Positions 43,725 through 52,190 of a stretch of DNA of 64,000 bases are shown here, in pieces. Under the pieces are notes generated by a model that was not told the origin of the DNA, did no database searches, and saw nothing but the letters and a program-made list of their open reading frames with translations. Source of the stretch: Victivallales bacterium (lineage in GTDB: Bacteria > Verrucomicrobiota > Lentisphaeria > Oligosphaerales > Oligosphaeraceae); contig JAFPYX010000034.1 of NCBI GenBank assembly GCA_017417585.1, positions 121,805 through 185,804 on the forward strand. Reading direction: 5' to 3'. Within the stretch, counting starts at the first letter, position 1; the number at the start of each line of letters is the position of its first letter. Both the position numbers and the translations under genes were made by a program.

Positions 43725-44481
43725 TTACTCTGTGCTGGCGGGGCACCAGCACAACGCATTTTCTGTCGGCGCGGGCGCCGGCAAGTCCTCCAGGATGGCG
43801 CGGACGAAGTCGCCCAGCATGGCGCGGTGTCCCTTGTCCGGCATCAGTGGCGTGGAGTTCTCCTGGGGCTTTGCGTTGGTGCTTCCCGGACATTGGTGAG
43901 GTATTTGGCCCCGAACGCGGCGAATCCCTGGCCCAATTCCGGGAATGGATCATGCTGTGGTGCAAAGACTTCTGTTGCATTGTCCGGCATGCCATAGTAG
44001 TCATTCTCCACAAAGTGGAGTGACCGGAAGAGCGCGGCGTTGCGGCGTGCTCCAGCCACTTCTTGCGAAGTGCCTGCATGGCAGGGGACATCCGGCGGTT
44101 CAGGTCCGCGCAGAGCTTGATGCCGCTGCGGTGGCCGGCGCGAATGATCCGGCATGCCTCTTCGTCCGTCATCGCCATGGGCTTTGCGCAGAAGATGTGC
44201 TTGCCGGCTTTCGCCGCGGCCTCGATGATGGGTAGGTGCACTTCGTGCGTCGTGGCAATCTTGATGAACTCAATCTCAGGGACGGCAGGAATTTCCTGAA
44301 GATCGGTCGTGAACTGCGGCATCCCGAAATGCTCCGCCGCGCGCGCGGCACTTTCCGCGTTGACGTCGCAGACCCATTTCAGCCTCACGCCCGAATGGGC
44401 GTTGAGATTCACCAAATCCTGGTTCCAGGCAAATTTCCCACAGCCAATCTGCGCGACAGTCAAGATTTTTTTCGGACACAT
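43725..44481 (-). pseudogene. Gfo/Idh/MocA-family oxidoreductase, frameshifted
   Basis: Frame 1 (from 44481) encodes the NAD(P)-binding N-terminus: TVAQIGCGKFAWNQDLVNLNAH, VCDVNAESAARAAEHFG, IEFIKIATTHEVHLPIIEAAAKAGKHIFCAKPMAMT (EKP-type motif as AKP), SGIKLCADLNRR. Around 44050 it shifts to a second frame with LHFVENDYYGMPDN and GQGFAAFGAKYLTNVR. Around 43870 it shifts to a third frame with PLMPDKGHRAMLGDFVRAILEDLPAPAPTENALCW, the classic C-terminal block of this family, stopping at 43725. At least two frameshifts, so the enzyme is dead. It lies next to the MFS gene and close to the MITE-like element. Confidence 0.85.
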
Positions 44482-44807
44482 CGCGTATGCCCCGAGATGC
44501 TTGAATAAGTCATAACTATTTACTGATAATATAGATGTGACTTATTTTGCGGGGCTGTGATGGCTGGCATTTCACTTGAGAGAAAAATGCAAAATACCGA
44601 CAAATCGCCAAAATGCCGCAAGCGATGAAGCCATCGCGCCGTGCCGTGAAGGCGATTGGGATGAGAGTTTTACAATTGTCTCTTAATATAACACCAAAAC
44701 TGGCTTCGCAACGGTTTGGGAAAACGAACCCCGCAGCCCAGGATGCTGACAGTTTCTGACATTTTGCGGAACTGTCGCTGTTCGGTGTCACCCCGATTTG
44801 CCGCCGC
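44482..44807. other. AT-rich intergenic stretch, no convincing gene
   Basis: About 330 bp between the MocA-family pseudogene and the MITE-like element. A minus-strand open frame of 91 codons spans part of it, but it has no ribosome site and no recognisable protein pattern; its content (many Cys and Phe) does not look coding. TTACTGATAATATAG near 44520 could be the old promoter of the pseudogene. Confidence 0.5.
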
Positions 44808-44968
44808 CTAGTGTAGTGTCCATTAAATTCCTTCCATTTCCTCGCCCTTTTTGGGCATTTTCCCGTAAATGCTTCCGTACATAGTCACCATGCCTGGTCG
44901 CATTTGCGGGAAATTGCCTCGAAAATGCCTGCGGAACTCCTAACGAATTTCCGGGGACACCACACTAG
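44808..44968. repeat. MITE-like element with 14-bp terminal inverted repeats
   Basis: CTAGTGTAGTGTCC (44808-44821) is mirrored by GGACACCACACTAG (44955-44968), one mismatch. The outermost CTAG may be a target duplication or part of the repeat. The 161-bp interior is non-coding. The same 13-mer also occurs alone at 43601-43613. Confidence 0.7.
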
Positions 44969-45037
44969 TTCGGGAAAGATGCCGAATATGCTTCGTGCAT
45001 GGAATACCGCATGTAAGTCCGCCCGGCTTCCTATTTC

Positions 45038-45060
45038 CCCTGGCCGCATGGCGGCCAGGG
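45038..45060 (-). terminator. GC-rich hairpin after sdpI
   Basis: Perfect 10-bp arms CCCTGGCCGC (45038-45047) and GCGGCCAGGG (45051-45060) around ATG, lying 16 bp past the sdpI stop. No T-run follows on the minus strand, so termination or transcript end protection is tentative. Confidence 0.45.
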
Positions 45061-45075
45061 CGCGGTGACGATATG

Positions 45076-45681
45076 CTATTTATCTTTCCAGGAATAGATT
45101 ATGATTATTCCGACCGCGCTGGTCAAAAGCGCCAGTGCCGTCCAGCGGGGAATGCCGGGGAACACGCTCAAGGTCAGCATCAGCGCGCCGCAGACGACCA
45201 GAACATAGCCGCCGAAGCGGTGCGTCCTTGCCCAGCGGTCCTCGTCGTGCATGATCCACGGCAATCGGATGCCCACATAACGGTTCGGACGCAGCTTCGG
45301 CAGAAGATTGCCACCCACCAGAAGCACTGCGCCGCAAAATGCCAGAACGAAACCTGCCGTCCCGCCAAGGCTCGTCTGCCCGGCCGTACTATATATATGG
45401 TATAATAGGGAAAACTGCAGCGCCGACAGGCCAGCCTGAACAACCAGGTTCACAGTGCCCAGAACCGCACAATTGTTCTCTTCCAGTACTTCTCTGCGCG
45501 TGTCGTCCTTCCGGTTGGCGCGTTTACGCAGCCGCCAGTGGAAACACTGCCACGCGATGACCAGCGCCGTCAGCACGGTCGGCAGGAAGTACACCGATGG
45601 GACACTTCCATTCCTGTACACCGCAGTCAATGTCGCAAACCACACCGCCGCCAGCAAAATTAGAGACATAATTCGCTTCAT
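45076..45681 (-). CDS. sdpI: SdpI-family membrane protein
   Basis: A 201-residue protein with about six membrane segments. The signature GGNLLPKLRPNRYVGIRLPWIMHDEDRWARTHRFGGYV is the SdpI/YhfL consensus (GN.LPK.PN..G.R.PW....W..TH). In Bacillus, SdpI protects against the SDP toxin and also signals to SdpR. No SDP toxin gene is visible here. Its ATG overlaps the (frameshifted) sdpR stop as ATGA, the standard sdpRI layout, so the two are translated together. Confidence 0.88.
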   Translation of the reverse strand: MKRIMSLILLAAVWFATLTAVYRNGSVPSVYFLPTVLTALVIAWQCFHWRLRKRANRKDDTRREVLEENNCAVLGTVNLVVQAGLSALQFSLLYHIYSTAGQTSLGGTAGFVLAFCGAVLLVGGNLLPKLRPNRYVGIRLPWIMHDEDRWARTHRFGGYVLVVCGALMLTLSVFPGIPRWTALALLTSAVGIIIIYSWKDK

Positions 45682-45943
45682 TGTTCACCTCGCATGTTTT
45701 GAAACCAAAGGACCATCTCGTCCAACACACTGACATTCAACTCGAAGTAAAGAAAATTCTTCTCCCGGTACTCCAGAATGAGCCGGCCTGCTTCAGCAAG
45801 CGCAGATGATACGACAGCGCCGGCGCAGAAATTCCCAACGCCGCCGCCAGCTCGCCCGCGTTTCGGCGCCCGCCACGCAGCAACTCCAGAATCTCCCGTC
45901 GCTGCGGATCCGACAAGGCTTTGAAACTCTCCGAAATTCCCAT
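45678..45943 (-). pseudogene. SdpR-like ArsR-family repressor, one-base frameshift
   Basis: The start is the ATG at 45943, preceded by GGAGGA with a 4-nt gap (45948-45953); the in-frame ATG at 45955 sits upstream of that site. The protein is a winged helix: SFKALSDPQRREILELLRGGRRNAGELAAALGISAPALSYHLRLLKQAG. After this, the current frame stops within 20 codons. In the next frame, one base lost near 45790, the expected C-terminus appears: LILEYREKNFLYFELNVSVLDEMVLWF, matching SdpR, and its stop overlaps the sdpI start. A real mutation, a sequencing error or a +1 shift are all possible. If real, sdpI would be derepressed. Confidence 0.8.
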
Positions 45944-45979
45944 GATGTCCTCCATGACGATTAAAGAAATTTTTAAATA

Positions 45980-46007
45980 CTATATGTGCGCAATCAAGGA
46001 TTGCAAG
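45980..46007 (-). promoter_or_regulatory. promoter of sdpR-sdpI
   Basis: On the minus strand TTGCAA (46007-46002), 16-bp spacer, TATAGT (45985-45980), 36 bp upstream of the sdpR start. An AT-rich palindromic region around it may be the SdpR operator. Confidence 0.6.
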
Positions 46008-46172
46008 TCAGAATTTAAAATTTTGTTTAAATATCTTCCACGTGGCTTTTGCTTCCCATGCAAGGGCTGGACAAAGTTGCGGGTGTCAAGAATGGGGTAA
46101 GTCTATGTGAATTAGGAGACTTATGCCGTTTGCTTGCCGAAAAGTCAGTCATGAACAACTTTTTGGTCTCCG

Positions 46173-46198
46173 GCAAGTTATCGAGATAACTCGCTTTT
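46173..46198 (+). promoter_or_regulatory. inverted repeat upstream of the chaperone promoter
   Basis: GCAAGTTATC (46173-46182) and GATAACTCGC (46185-46194) form a near-perfect inverted repeat followed by TTTT. An outer pair ACAACTT/AAGTTGT surrounds it. It could be an operator or terminator in the 360-bp gap between sdpR and the chaperone gene; the rest of this gap shows nothing else. Confidence 0.4.
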
Positions 46199-46209
46199 CC
46201 TCGAAGAAG

Positions 46210-46239
46210 TTGTGCAATGCATGATTTCCACGCTATATT
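46210..46239 (+). promoter_or_regulatory. promoter of the chaperone-effector pair
   Basis: TTGTGC (46210-46215), 18-bp spacer, TATATT (46234-46239), 64 bp before the chaperone ATG. Moderate match only. Confidence 0.5.
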
Positions 46240-46303
46240 AGTTTGCTTCCCGTCCTAGCAGAGATGGCCGGCAAAACTCGTCTTCCTTCGCAACTTATTA
46301 TCT

Positions 46304-46762
46304 ATGAATGCCTTAGAACTCCTGAACGACCTCGCCGCCAAGATTGGCATTGGCCGCCTCGTGCCTGAGGCGGACGGCGGCGTGACCCTGCTGTTCGACG
46401 ATGCCCACGAGGTCTCGTTCACGCCGGCCGAAGAGGACAATGCCGTCGTCTTCCAGTGCGAACTCGCCGACGCCTCGCGGCTCCGTCCCGAGGACTTCCG
46501 GACATTGCTGGAAGCCTCCCTCGCGGAGACCGGCGGCGCCGGCTTCGCCATCCATCGCCAGTTCAACAAGCTGCTGATCTGGAAGCATTTCTCGGAATTC
46601 CAATCGACTGCGGAGCTGGAAAAGGCAATCAACGACTTCCTCGCCCAGGTCATACTGTGGAAGGAACGACTCGCCAGCGGCAGCTTCAGCGACACGGCTT
46701 CCGCGCCGGGCGGCGACTTCGAGCACCCCTTCAACCTGGCAACCAACTTTATCCAAGCCTAA
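46304..46762 (+). CDS. CesT/Tir-type T3SS chaperone
   Basis: A 152-residue acidic protein with the class I type III secretion chaperone pattern: an N-terminal helix (MNALELLNDLAAKIGIGRL), a strand pair with GGVTLLFDDAHEVSFTP, FQCELAD, a helix with LLEASL, a strand AIHRQFNKLLIWKHF and a C-terminal helix FQSTAELEKAINDFLAQVILWKERL. Such chaperones dimerise and bind the N-terminal part of one effector before secretion. The gene sits 12 bp upstream of the 1224-residue protein, the usual arrangement. No T3SS structural gene is in the window. Confidence 0.8.
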   Translation: MNALELLNDLAAKIGIGRLVPEADGGVTLLFDDAHEVSFTPAEEDNAVVFQCELADASRLRPEDFRTLLEASLAETGGAGFAIHRQFNKLLIWKHFSEFQSTAELEKAINDFLAQVILWKERLASGSFSDTASAPGGDFEHPFNLATNFIQA

Positions 46763-46774
46763 AAAGGAACCACC

Positions 46775-49700
46775 ATGGCCCTCACTATTCAGCCAGATCT
46801 TGTTGTAAAGCAGGAACTTGAAGCACGCGGCATCGGCTCGGCCGTCGGCGTCTTCGGCAGCCACCACGTCCAAATCGGCAAGGGAACGCCGGTGCGCATC
46901 GACAAGATCACCTCCGCCAAAGTCCCCTACGCCGGCTTCACCAAGGCCACGCAGATCGCCCGCGGCAAGGAGGGCATCCGCCAGACCGCCGTCGACACCC
47001 TCAAGACCCTGGCCGCCCCAGGCAAGCTGGACGCAGGAAAGCTCCTCGGCCTCCTCAAGGCCCAGCAGACCCACCTGGACCGCCTGACCAGACTCGGAGA
47101 ACTCACCCCCGAACAGCAACAGGACACGGACGGGCTCTGGATGTTCACCAAGGACATCGAGGGACTCTCCAACAACGACCTCGCCGCCATCTTCCAGAAG
47201 TTCAACTCCCCCGAAATGGACCTCCTGCAGACCGCCCTCATGCGCGAAGGACGAACCAACGACGATGCCGACGACGCGCGAATGGCCGCCTCCAGGCTCT
47301 TCGACCTCCAGGCACTTCTCCTCAAGGAAATCGGCAACCGCGCCGCACTCGCAAACCTCGACGACCTCCGCGCCGCCAATCCGCAGGACCGCACGCTCGA
47401 CGACGAAAATCTCCAGCTCCCCCAGAAGCTCTCCAACGAGTACGGCGGCATCGGCGCAGACGCAAGCACCACGCGTCCCAAGGACATCAGCGTCACCAAC
47501 CTCGCCATCCTCGCCGAAGTCTCCTCCGAAAGCGCCACCAACCGCGAAAAGCAGGCCACCGCCGAAACTGCCAAGCTCGAGGCCCGAAAACTCGACAACG
47601 TCCAGCTCAAGGAGATGGGCGATGTCTTGCGCGCGGCCGAACTGACCATCAACATCGACATCGGCATCCTGGCCAACAAGACCGCCGTCTTCACCGAACC
47701 CGACAAACCGCTTGCGAACATCTGGCATCTCAACGACCAGGGCATCAAGTCGAAGGGCGAGGGGTACCTGGAAAAGCGCGACAGCGTCGAGAAGACCCTT
47801 TTCCCGGAATTTTCCAAGCACGAGGTCCGCGCCGACGAACGACCCGTCTATGGAGCGCTGAACCTCACCCATGGCTTTCAAGGCGGCTCGCCCGTCTATG
47901 GCAACGCCGTCATCGTCCTCAAGCCCGAGGTCGCCAAACGCGCCACCTACACCCTGATGGATACCTTCCTCTCCACCGCCGTGAAGGTCACCCCGGAACG
48001 CCGCGCCAACCTCTTCGCCCTGCTCGACGGCGCCACCGGCATCCCGAAGGAACTGCGCGACCTGCTCCAGAACCCCGACTCGCAGGAACGAAAAGACCTC
48101 GACAAGTGGCTGGACAAGCTGGAGGCAACGCCAAATCTCACCCTCCACCAAAGCTTCCTCCAACGCGAAATCCCAAAGTCCATCTACAAAATCATCGAGA
48201 GATACGACAAGCAGGACCCCGATCAATTGAACAACGCGGAGACGCATTTCCTGGGACTCCTCATCGGCGTCTTCGGAGACACGGAGGCAACGCGCAAGAA
48301 CACCGTCACCCACGACAACCTCGAGGCGCTCCTGCCCCAGCTCGGCGACGTCATGGGAAACGCCCTCGCACGCGCCGCCCTCGAAAACCGCAATGGCAAC
48401 GCCCCGAAACTCATCTTCCACGGCTCCGAGTACATCGAGGCCCAAATCCAGGGCCCCATCGTCCCCAGCCGCGACATCGCCGAAATCCGCGTGGACCTGA
48501 CCCTGGTCCCGCCGGAAAAGCACGACGAGTACATCGCCAAGCTGAAGGCCTTCCAGCAACAGACCGGAGTCAAGGTCGTCTGGGCCGCCGACAATGAGAT
48601 TAAGGACGAGACGCAGAAGCTTCAGGACAAGCAATTTGAGTTCAACGCCCAGCATCTCGACATGGGCCTCGTGGACGCCATGCGCGACGAAATCCTGGCC
48701 GCCCCCGTCGAGTCCGCCATAAAGAACCTCGCGAAAAATGACGGTTACCTCACGGCGCTGCCAAATGGCGTGAAGCTGACCCTGACGGGACGCGCCCTGG
48801 ACACGGCGGTGCAGGATTTCAAGGCCACGTTGGCCAGACACCTTGCCAACCCATACGAGTTCGGTGCCAAGAAATTGGTGGAAAGCAGCCTGCGCGATAC
48901 CATCGAACTGGCCCTCGAAAAAAGGTACAAGCCCCTGAAGGAACTCGGCAAGCTGGATTTCCAGACCGAGGCGCAGCGGACGGCCGTCGCCGCCCGCATC
49001 TGCGAAATGCCCGAAATCATGACTGTCGAGGAACTCAGGCTCATCCACAAGCACGCGACCGCACACGCGAATGCCCTGCGCGAAATCGCCTCGGCGCAGC
49101 CGCCGCTGACGGCGGTGCAGACCCTGGCGCGCCTCGCGGAAGTGGCCAAGGCCGCAGAGGCCGACTTCACGGCGCCGATCAACAAGCAGGGCGATACGGT
49201 CCTGGGGAAGAACTCCATCGCCGTCGAGATGGAACGCATCTCCGCCATGTCCCAGCTCCTCCTGCAAAATGCCGAGCCGCCCATCGACGAGGCGCAGGCG
49301 ACCGCCATGCTCGACCGCCTCGACGCGCCCGAAATGCGGGCCATGTCCGGCCAGCTCGACGCCATCGCCGACTGGGGCAGCACGGCGAAGACCGCCGGCA
49401 ACACCGCCGTCTCCTCGCTCCACACGCTCCTGAAGGCCGACACCGCCGCTCTCGCCGCCACCGTCGGGCGCAACCGCACCGCGCCGCGCACCTTCGCCGG
49501 AGATCTCACCCTCGTGCAGGACTCGATGCGCAATACCCTCCGCGCGCTCTCGCCGGCCTTCGCCGACGCCTTCGAGGCAAAGTTCCCCGGCCATCCCAAA
49601 TTCCCCGCGCCCGCCAACGCCGCCAGGATGCCGCAGAACGCCGCGCAGCGCCGCCAGTTCCTTGTGAACGTCCTCGAACCATACCGCCAGAAGGAACTCA

Positions 49701-50449
49701 AATATCCGGAACGGGGACTCTCCGTCCACGGGCGCGGACACATCATCCGCGCCTCCTTCTTCGCCAACGCAATGTGCAACATCCTCAAGGAACAGGGCAT
49801 CTTCGTGGACAAGAACGCGGTCCTCTGCGGCATCGCCGGACATGACATCGGACGCGCCGGCCTCGGAGAGGACGACTGGGAGGACGCATCCTCCAAGGGA
49901 ACCATCACGGCGATGAAGGAAAACTTCGGCCCCGACGCCATGGGAGAGGACTACGAGAAGGAAATCAGCGGCATCATCCGAAAGGTCAAGGTGCAGTGGC
50001 GCGGCAAGACCATCACCACTCCCGAAAGCAAAACCCTCGAAGGACAACTCCTGAACGCCGCCGACTGCCTCGACATCGGACGCACGCGAACCTTCAGCGA
50101 CTTCTACTTCGACTTCCTCCGCGGCCCCAACGCCGAACTCACCCCCGACGCCACGAAACTCCGCGAAGGGCTCATCAAGGAGGCCGACCTCCTGCAGCGA
50201 CTCACCAACCCACTCTGCAGGAACCGCGCCAAATTGGACGAAATCGAGACCGAGCTGATCCCCGCGAGGGGCGAACGCGCCACGCAGCTTTCGGCACTCA
50301 ATGAGGAACTCAAGGAAGGCATCAACAACACCTTCATCCTCGATGCCGAAAATATCTCCAACGAGGACTACCTCGCAAAATACGAAAAGGTCGTCAAGGA
50401 CAACCCGCAGCTCTTCCCGCTTCTGAGCAAATACGCTTTCGACAATTGA
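46775..50449 (+). CDS. large putative T3SS effector with C-terminal HD-type domain
   Basis: A 1224-residue protein, start ATG with AAGGA 6 nt upstream. No signal peptide or membrane segment. The N-terminal part (about 1-170) is Gln/Leu/Lys-rich and is the likely chaperone-binding and secretion region. The long middle (about 170-950) is mostly alpha-helical, Ala/Glu/Lys-rich and not recognised. The C-terminal domain (about 970-1110) has VHGRGHIIRASFFANAM (His985, His989), GIAGHDIGRAG (His1023, Asp1024) and NAADCLDIGR (Asp1097, Asp1100), an HD-superfamily pattern for a metal-dependent phosphohydrolase. The HGxxH opening also recalls the phosphodiesterase domain of SidE ubiquitin ligases, which is a guess. 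Chaperone next door supports secretion. Confidence 0.65.
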   Translation: MALTIQPDLVVKQELEARGIGSAVGVFGSHHVQIGKGTPVRIDKITSAKVPYAGFTKATQIARGKEGIRQTAVDTLKTLAAPGKLDAGKLLGLLKAQQTHLDRLTRLGELTPEQQQDTDGLWMFTKDIEGLSNNDLAAIFQKFNSPEMDLLQTALMREGRTNDDADDARMAASRLFDLQALLLKEIGNRAALANLDDLRAANPQDRTLDDENLQLPQKLSNEYGGIGADASTTRPKDISVTNLAILAEVSSESATNREKQATAETAKLEARKLDNVQLKEMGDVLRAAELTINIDIGILANKTAVFTEPDKPLANIWHLNDQGIKSKGEGYLEKRDSVEKTLFPEFSKHEVRADERPVYGALNLTHGFQGGSPVYGNAVIVLKPEVAKRATYTLMDTFLSTAVKVTPERRANLFALLDGATGIPKELRDLLQNPDSQERKDLDKWLDKLEATPNLTLHQSFLQREIPKSIYKIIERYDKQDPDQLNNAETHFLGLLIGVFGDTEATRKNTVTHDNLEALLPQLGDVMGNALARAALENRNGNAPKLIFHGSEYIEAQIQGPIVPSRDIAEIRVDLTLVPPEKHDEYIAKLKAFQQQTGVKVVWAADNEIKDETQKLQDKQFEFNAQHLDMGLVDAMRDEILAAPVESAIKNLAKNDGYLTALPNGVKLTLTGRALDTAVQDFKATLARHLANPYEFGAKKLVESSLRDTIELALEKRYKPLKELGKLDFQTEAQRTAVAARICEMPEIMTVEELRLIHKHATAHANALREIASAQPPLTAVQTLARLAEVAKAAEADFTAPINKQGDTVLGKNSIAVEMERISAMSQLLLQNAEPPIDEAQATAMLDRLDAPEMRAMSGQLDAIADWGSTAKTAGNTAVSSLHTLLKADTAALAATVGRNRTAPRTFAGDLTLVQDSMRNTLRALSPAFADAFEAKFPGHPKFPAPANAARMPQNAAQRRQFLVNVLEPYRQKELKYPERGLSVHGRGHIIRASFFANAMCNILKEQGIFVDKNAVLCGIAGHDIGRAGLGEDDWEDASSKGTITAMKENFGPDAMGEDYEKEISGIIRKVKVQWRGKTITTPESKTLEGQLLNAADCLDIGRTRTFSDFYFDFLRGPNAELTPDATKLREGLIKEADLLQRLTNPLCRNRAKLDEIETELIPARGERATQLSALNEELKEGINNTFILDAENISNEDYLAKYEKVVKDNPQLFPLLSKYAFDN

Positions 50450-50477
50450 GGCAATCGCAAAACTCTTGTGTTCGGCC

Positions 50478-50509
50478 GCAGGCGGGCGAAAATTCGCCCG
50501 ATTTCCTGC
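50478..50509 (+). terminator. hairpin after the HD effector gene
   Basis: CGGGCGAA (50483-50490) and TTCGCCCG (50493-50500) with outer arms GCAGG/CCTGC, 29 bp after the stop. No clear T-run, so terminator function is uncertain. Confidence 0.45.
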
Positions 50510-50650
50510 AGGACCAGCTTTGAATGCTGCATTTGCAAGTTTTGAGGCTCCAAAATGGGCTGCAACGCAAGAATTGCGGAAAGTTATCCCCCATGCTCGT
50601 CCATGGGTGGATAATTTTATAATAAATTTAATTTCAGCAATTTGAATGCA

Positions 50651-51790
50651 ATGGGCAATTCTCAGTCCAACCTGGGGTCGGCGGAGAGTCGCCGCGAGAA
50701 AGTCATCGTCCGCACCAGCTACCTGGGCATCTTGACCAACATCCTGCTGGCGGCCTTCAAGGCGGGCGTCGGCCTGGGTGCCAACTCCATCGCCGTCATC
50801 CTCGATGCGGTGAACAACCTCTCCGACGCGCTTTCGTCCATCGTCACCATTGTCGGTACCAAGCTGGCGGGAATGTCGCCGGACCGCAAGCATCCGCTGG
50901 GGCACGGCCGTATCGAGTATCTCAGCGCGATGATTGTGGCGGGCCTGGTGCTCTACGCGGGCATTACTTCGGCGGTCGAGTCGCTCAAGAAAATCCTCCA
51001 CCCGGAGAAACCGGAGTACAGCGCGGTGTCGCTGGTCATCATCGCCGTGGCGGTGGTCGTGAAGATTGTCTTGGGCAAATATGTGAAGCGCAAAGGCGAG
51101 CAGGTGAACTCCGACTCGTTGTCGGCCTCCGGGGCGGACGCCATGTTCGATGCCATCCTCTCCGCCTCCGTCCTGGCTTCGGCGTTGATTTTCTTATCCA
51201 GCGGCATCTCCCTGGAGGCATACGTCGGCGCGGCCATTTCGCTCTTCATCATCAAGTCCGGCATCGGGATGATGGTCGAGACCGTGAACAAGATCCTCGG
51301 CATGCGAGCGGACCAGGAGACCACCGACCGCATCAAGCAAATCCTGAACAGCGAGCCTGAGGTGCGCGGTGCCTTCGACCTGATCCTGTACAACTACGGT
51401 CCCAACAAGGACCTGGCATCTGCCCACGTGGAGCTGCCGGACACCATGACCGTCAAGGAGGTGGACAAGCTCACCCGCAAGCTCGAAACCACAGTCTTCA
51501 AGGAAACCGGTGTGCTTATCGCCGGACTTGGCGTCTATGCCTGCAACACTGGCGAGACCGAGGCTGCGAAAATTCAGGAGGAGGTGCGCGCCCGCGTCAT
51601 GGCCCACGAATGGGCGGTTCAGTTCCACGGCTTCTATGTGGATGTCGAAGCCAAGGAAATGCGTTTCGACGTGGTTTTGAATTTCAACATCCGCCCCCGC
51701 GATGCCATTCAGATACTTTATGCGGAAATGAAGCAGGCCTACCCCGACTATTCACTCCAGATTGTGCCGGATGTCGATGTTTCGGTGTAA
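50651..51790 (+). CDS. cation diffusion facilitator (CDF) transporter
   Basis: A 379-residue metal efflux carrier (start ATG 50651, with a TTG at 50642 three codons earlier). Six membrane helices (about residues 25-210): ILDAVNNLSDALSSIVTIVG in helix 2 and GADAMFDAILSASV in helix 5. The Asp residues of these two helices form the metal site; the usual His of the HxxxD pairs is replaced by Asn or Ala, as in Mn/Fe-type CDFs. The C-terminal cytoplasmic domain is long, with two ferredoxin-like parts ending VDVSV. Upstream, TATAAT lies at 50618-50623. It is followed 41 bp later by the proA fragment. Confidence 0.9.
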   Translation: MGNSQSNLGSAESRREKVIVRTSYLGILTNILLAAFKAGVGLGANSIAVILDAVNNLSDALSSIVTIVGTKLAGMSPDRKHPLGHGRIEYLSAMIVAGLVLYAGITSAVESLKKILHPEKPEYSAVSLVIIAVAVVVKIVLGKYVKRKGEQVNSDSLSASGADAMFDAILSASVLASALIFLSSGISLEAYVGAAISLFIIKSGIGMMVETVNKILGMRADQETTDRIKQILNSEPEVRGAFDLILYNYGPNKDLASAHVELPDTMTVKEVDKLTRKLETTVFKETGVLIAGLGVYACNTGETEAAKIQEEVRARVMAHEWAVQFHGFYVDVEAKEMRFDVVLNFNIRPRDAIQILYAEMKQAYPDYSLQIVPDVDVSV

Positions 51791-51830
51791 TCCCGATGCT
51801 TCTGTGGTTTCGCCGCGAACCGCGATATGA

Positions 51831-52082
51831 CTAATTCCGGAGAGTTCCGTTGCCGACGGCAATCCACTTGTAGGTGCATAGCTCCGCTGCACCGACCGGC
51901 CCGCGGGCGTGCAGGCGGTCGGTGCTGATGCCCACGACCGCGCCCATGCCGTAGTCGCCGCCGCCGGAGAGCCGCGTGGAGGCGTTGACCAGCACGGAGG
52001 CGGAGTCCACGGCGGCGGTGAAGCGCCGCGCCAGCTCCAGGCTGGAGGTGATGATGCCGTCCGTGTGCCCGGAGCCGTGTTC
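51831..52082 (-). pseudogene. 3' fragment of proA (duplicate)
   Basis: The last about 83 codons of glutamate-5-semialdehyde dehydrogenase (HGSGHTDGIITSSLELARRF through WIAVGNGTLRN). Nucleotides 51833-52082 are nearly identical, over 250 bp with only a handful of substitutions, to 54981-55230, the 3' end of the intact proA. At 52083 identity ends and AT-rich restriction gene DNA begins. It is a broken copy, with TAG stop at 51831. Substitutions such as GPVGAAEL versus GPVGPAEL show it is drifting. It marks the left boundary of the R-M island. Confidence 0.9.
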
Positions 52083-52190
52083 GAATGGACTTCGGTGAAT
52101 AAAATACAGAATGTGGTTACACAACTCCCGACAGATGTTATATTTGGTGTATTACCATGTTGAATTACAAATTCAAGCAAAAATACAATA

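Noticed and set aside
44516..44791. Minus-strand 91-codon open frame in the gap after the oxidoreductase pseudogene
   Set aside because: No ribosome site, no known pattern, odd composition; treated as non-coding.
46313..51001. Minus-strand open frame of 1562 codons
   Set aside because: Antisense of the chaperone/effector pair and the CDF gene, a by-product of high GC at third positions; the plus strand has start sites, motifs and ribosome sites.
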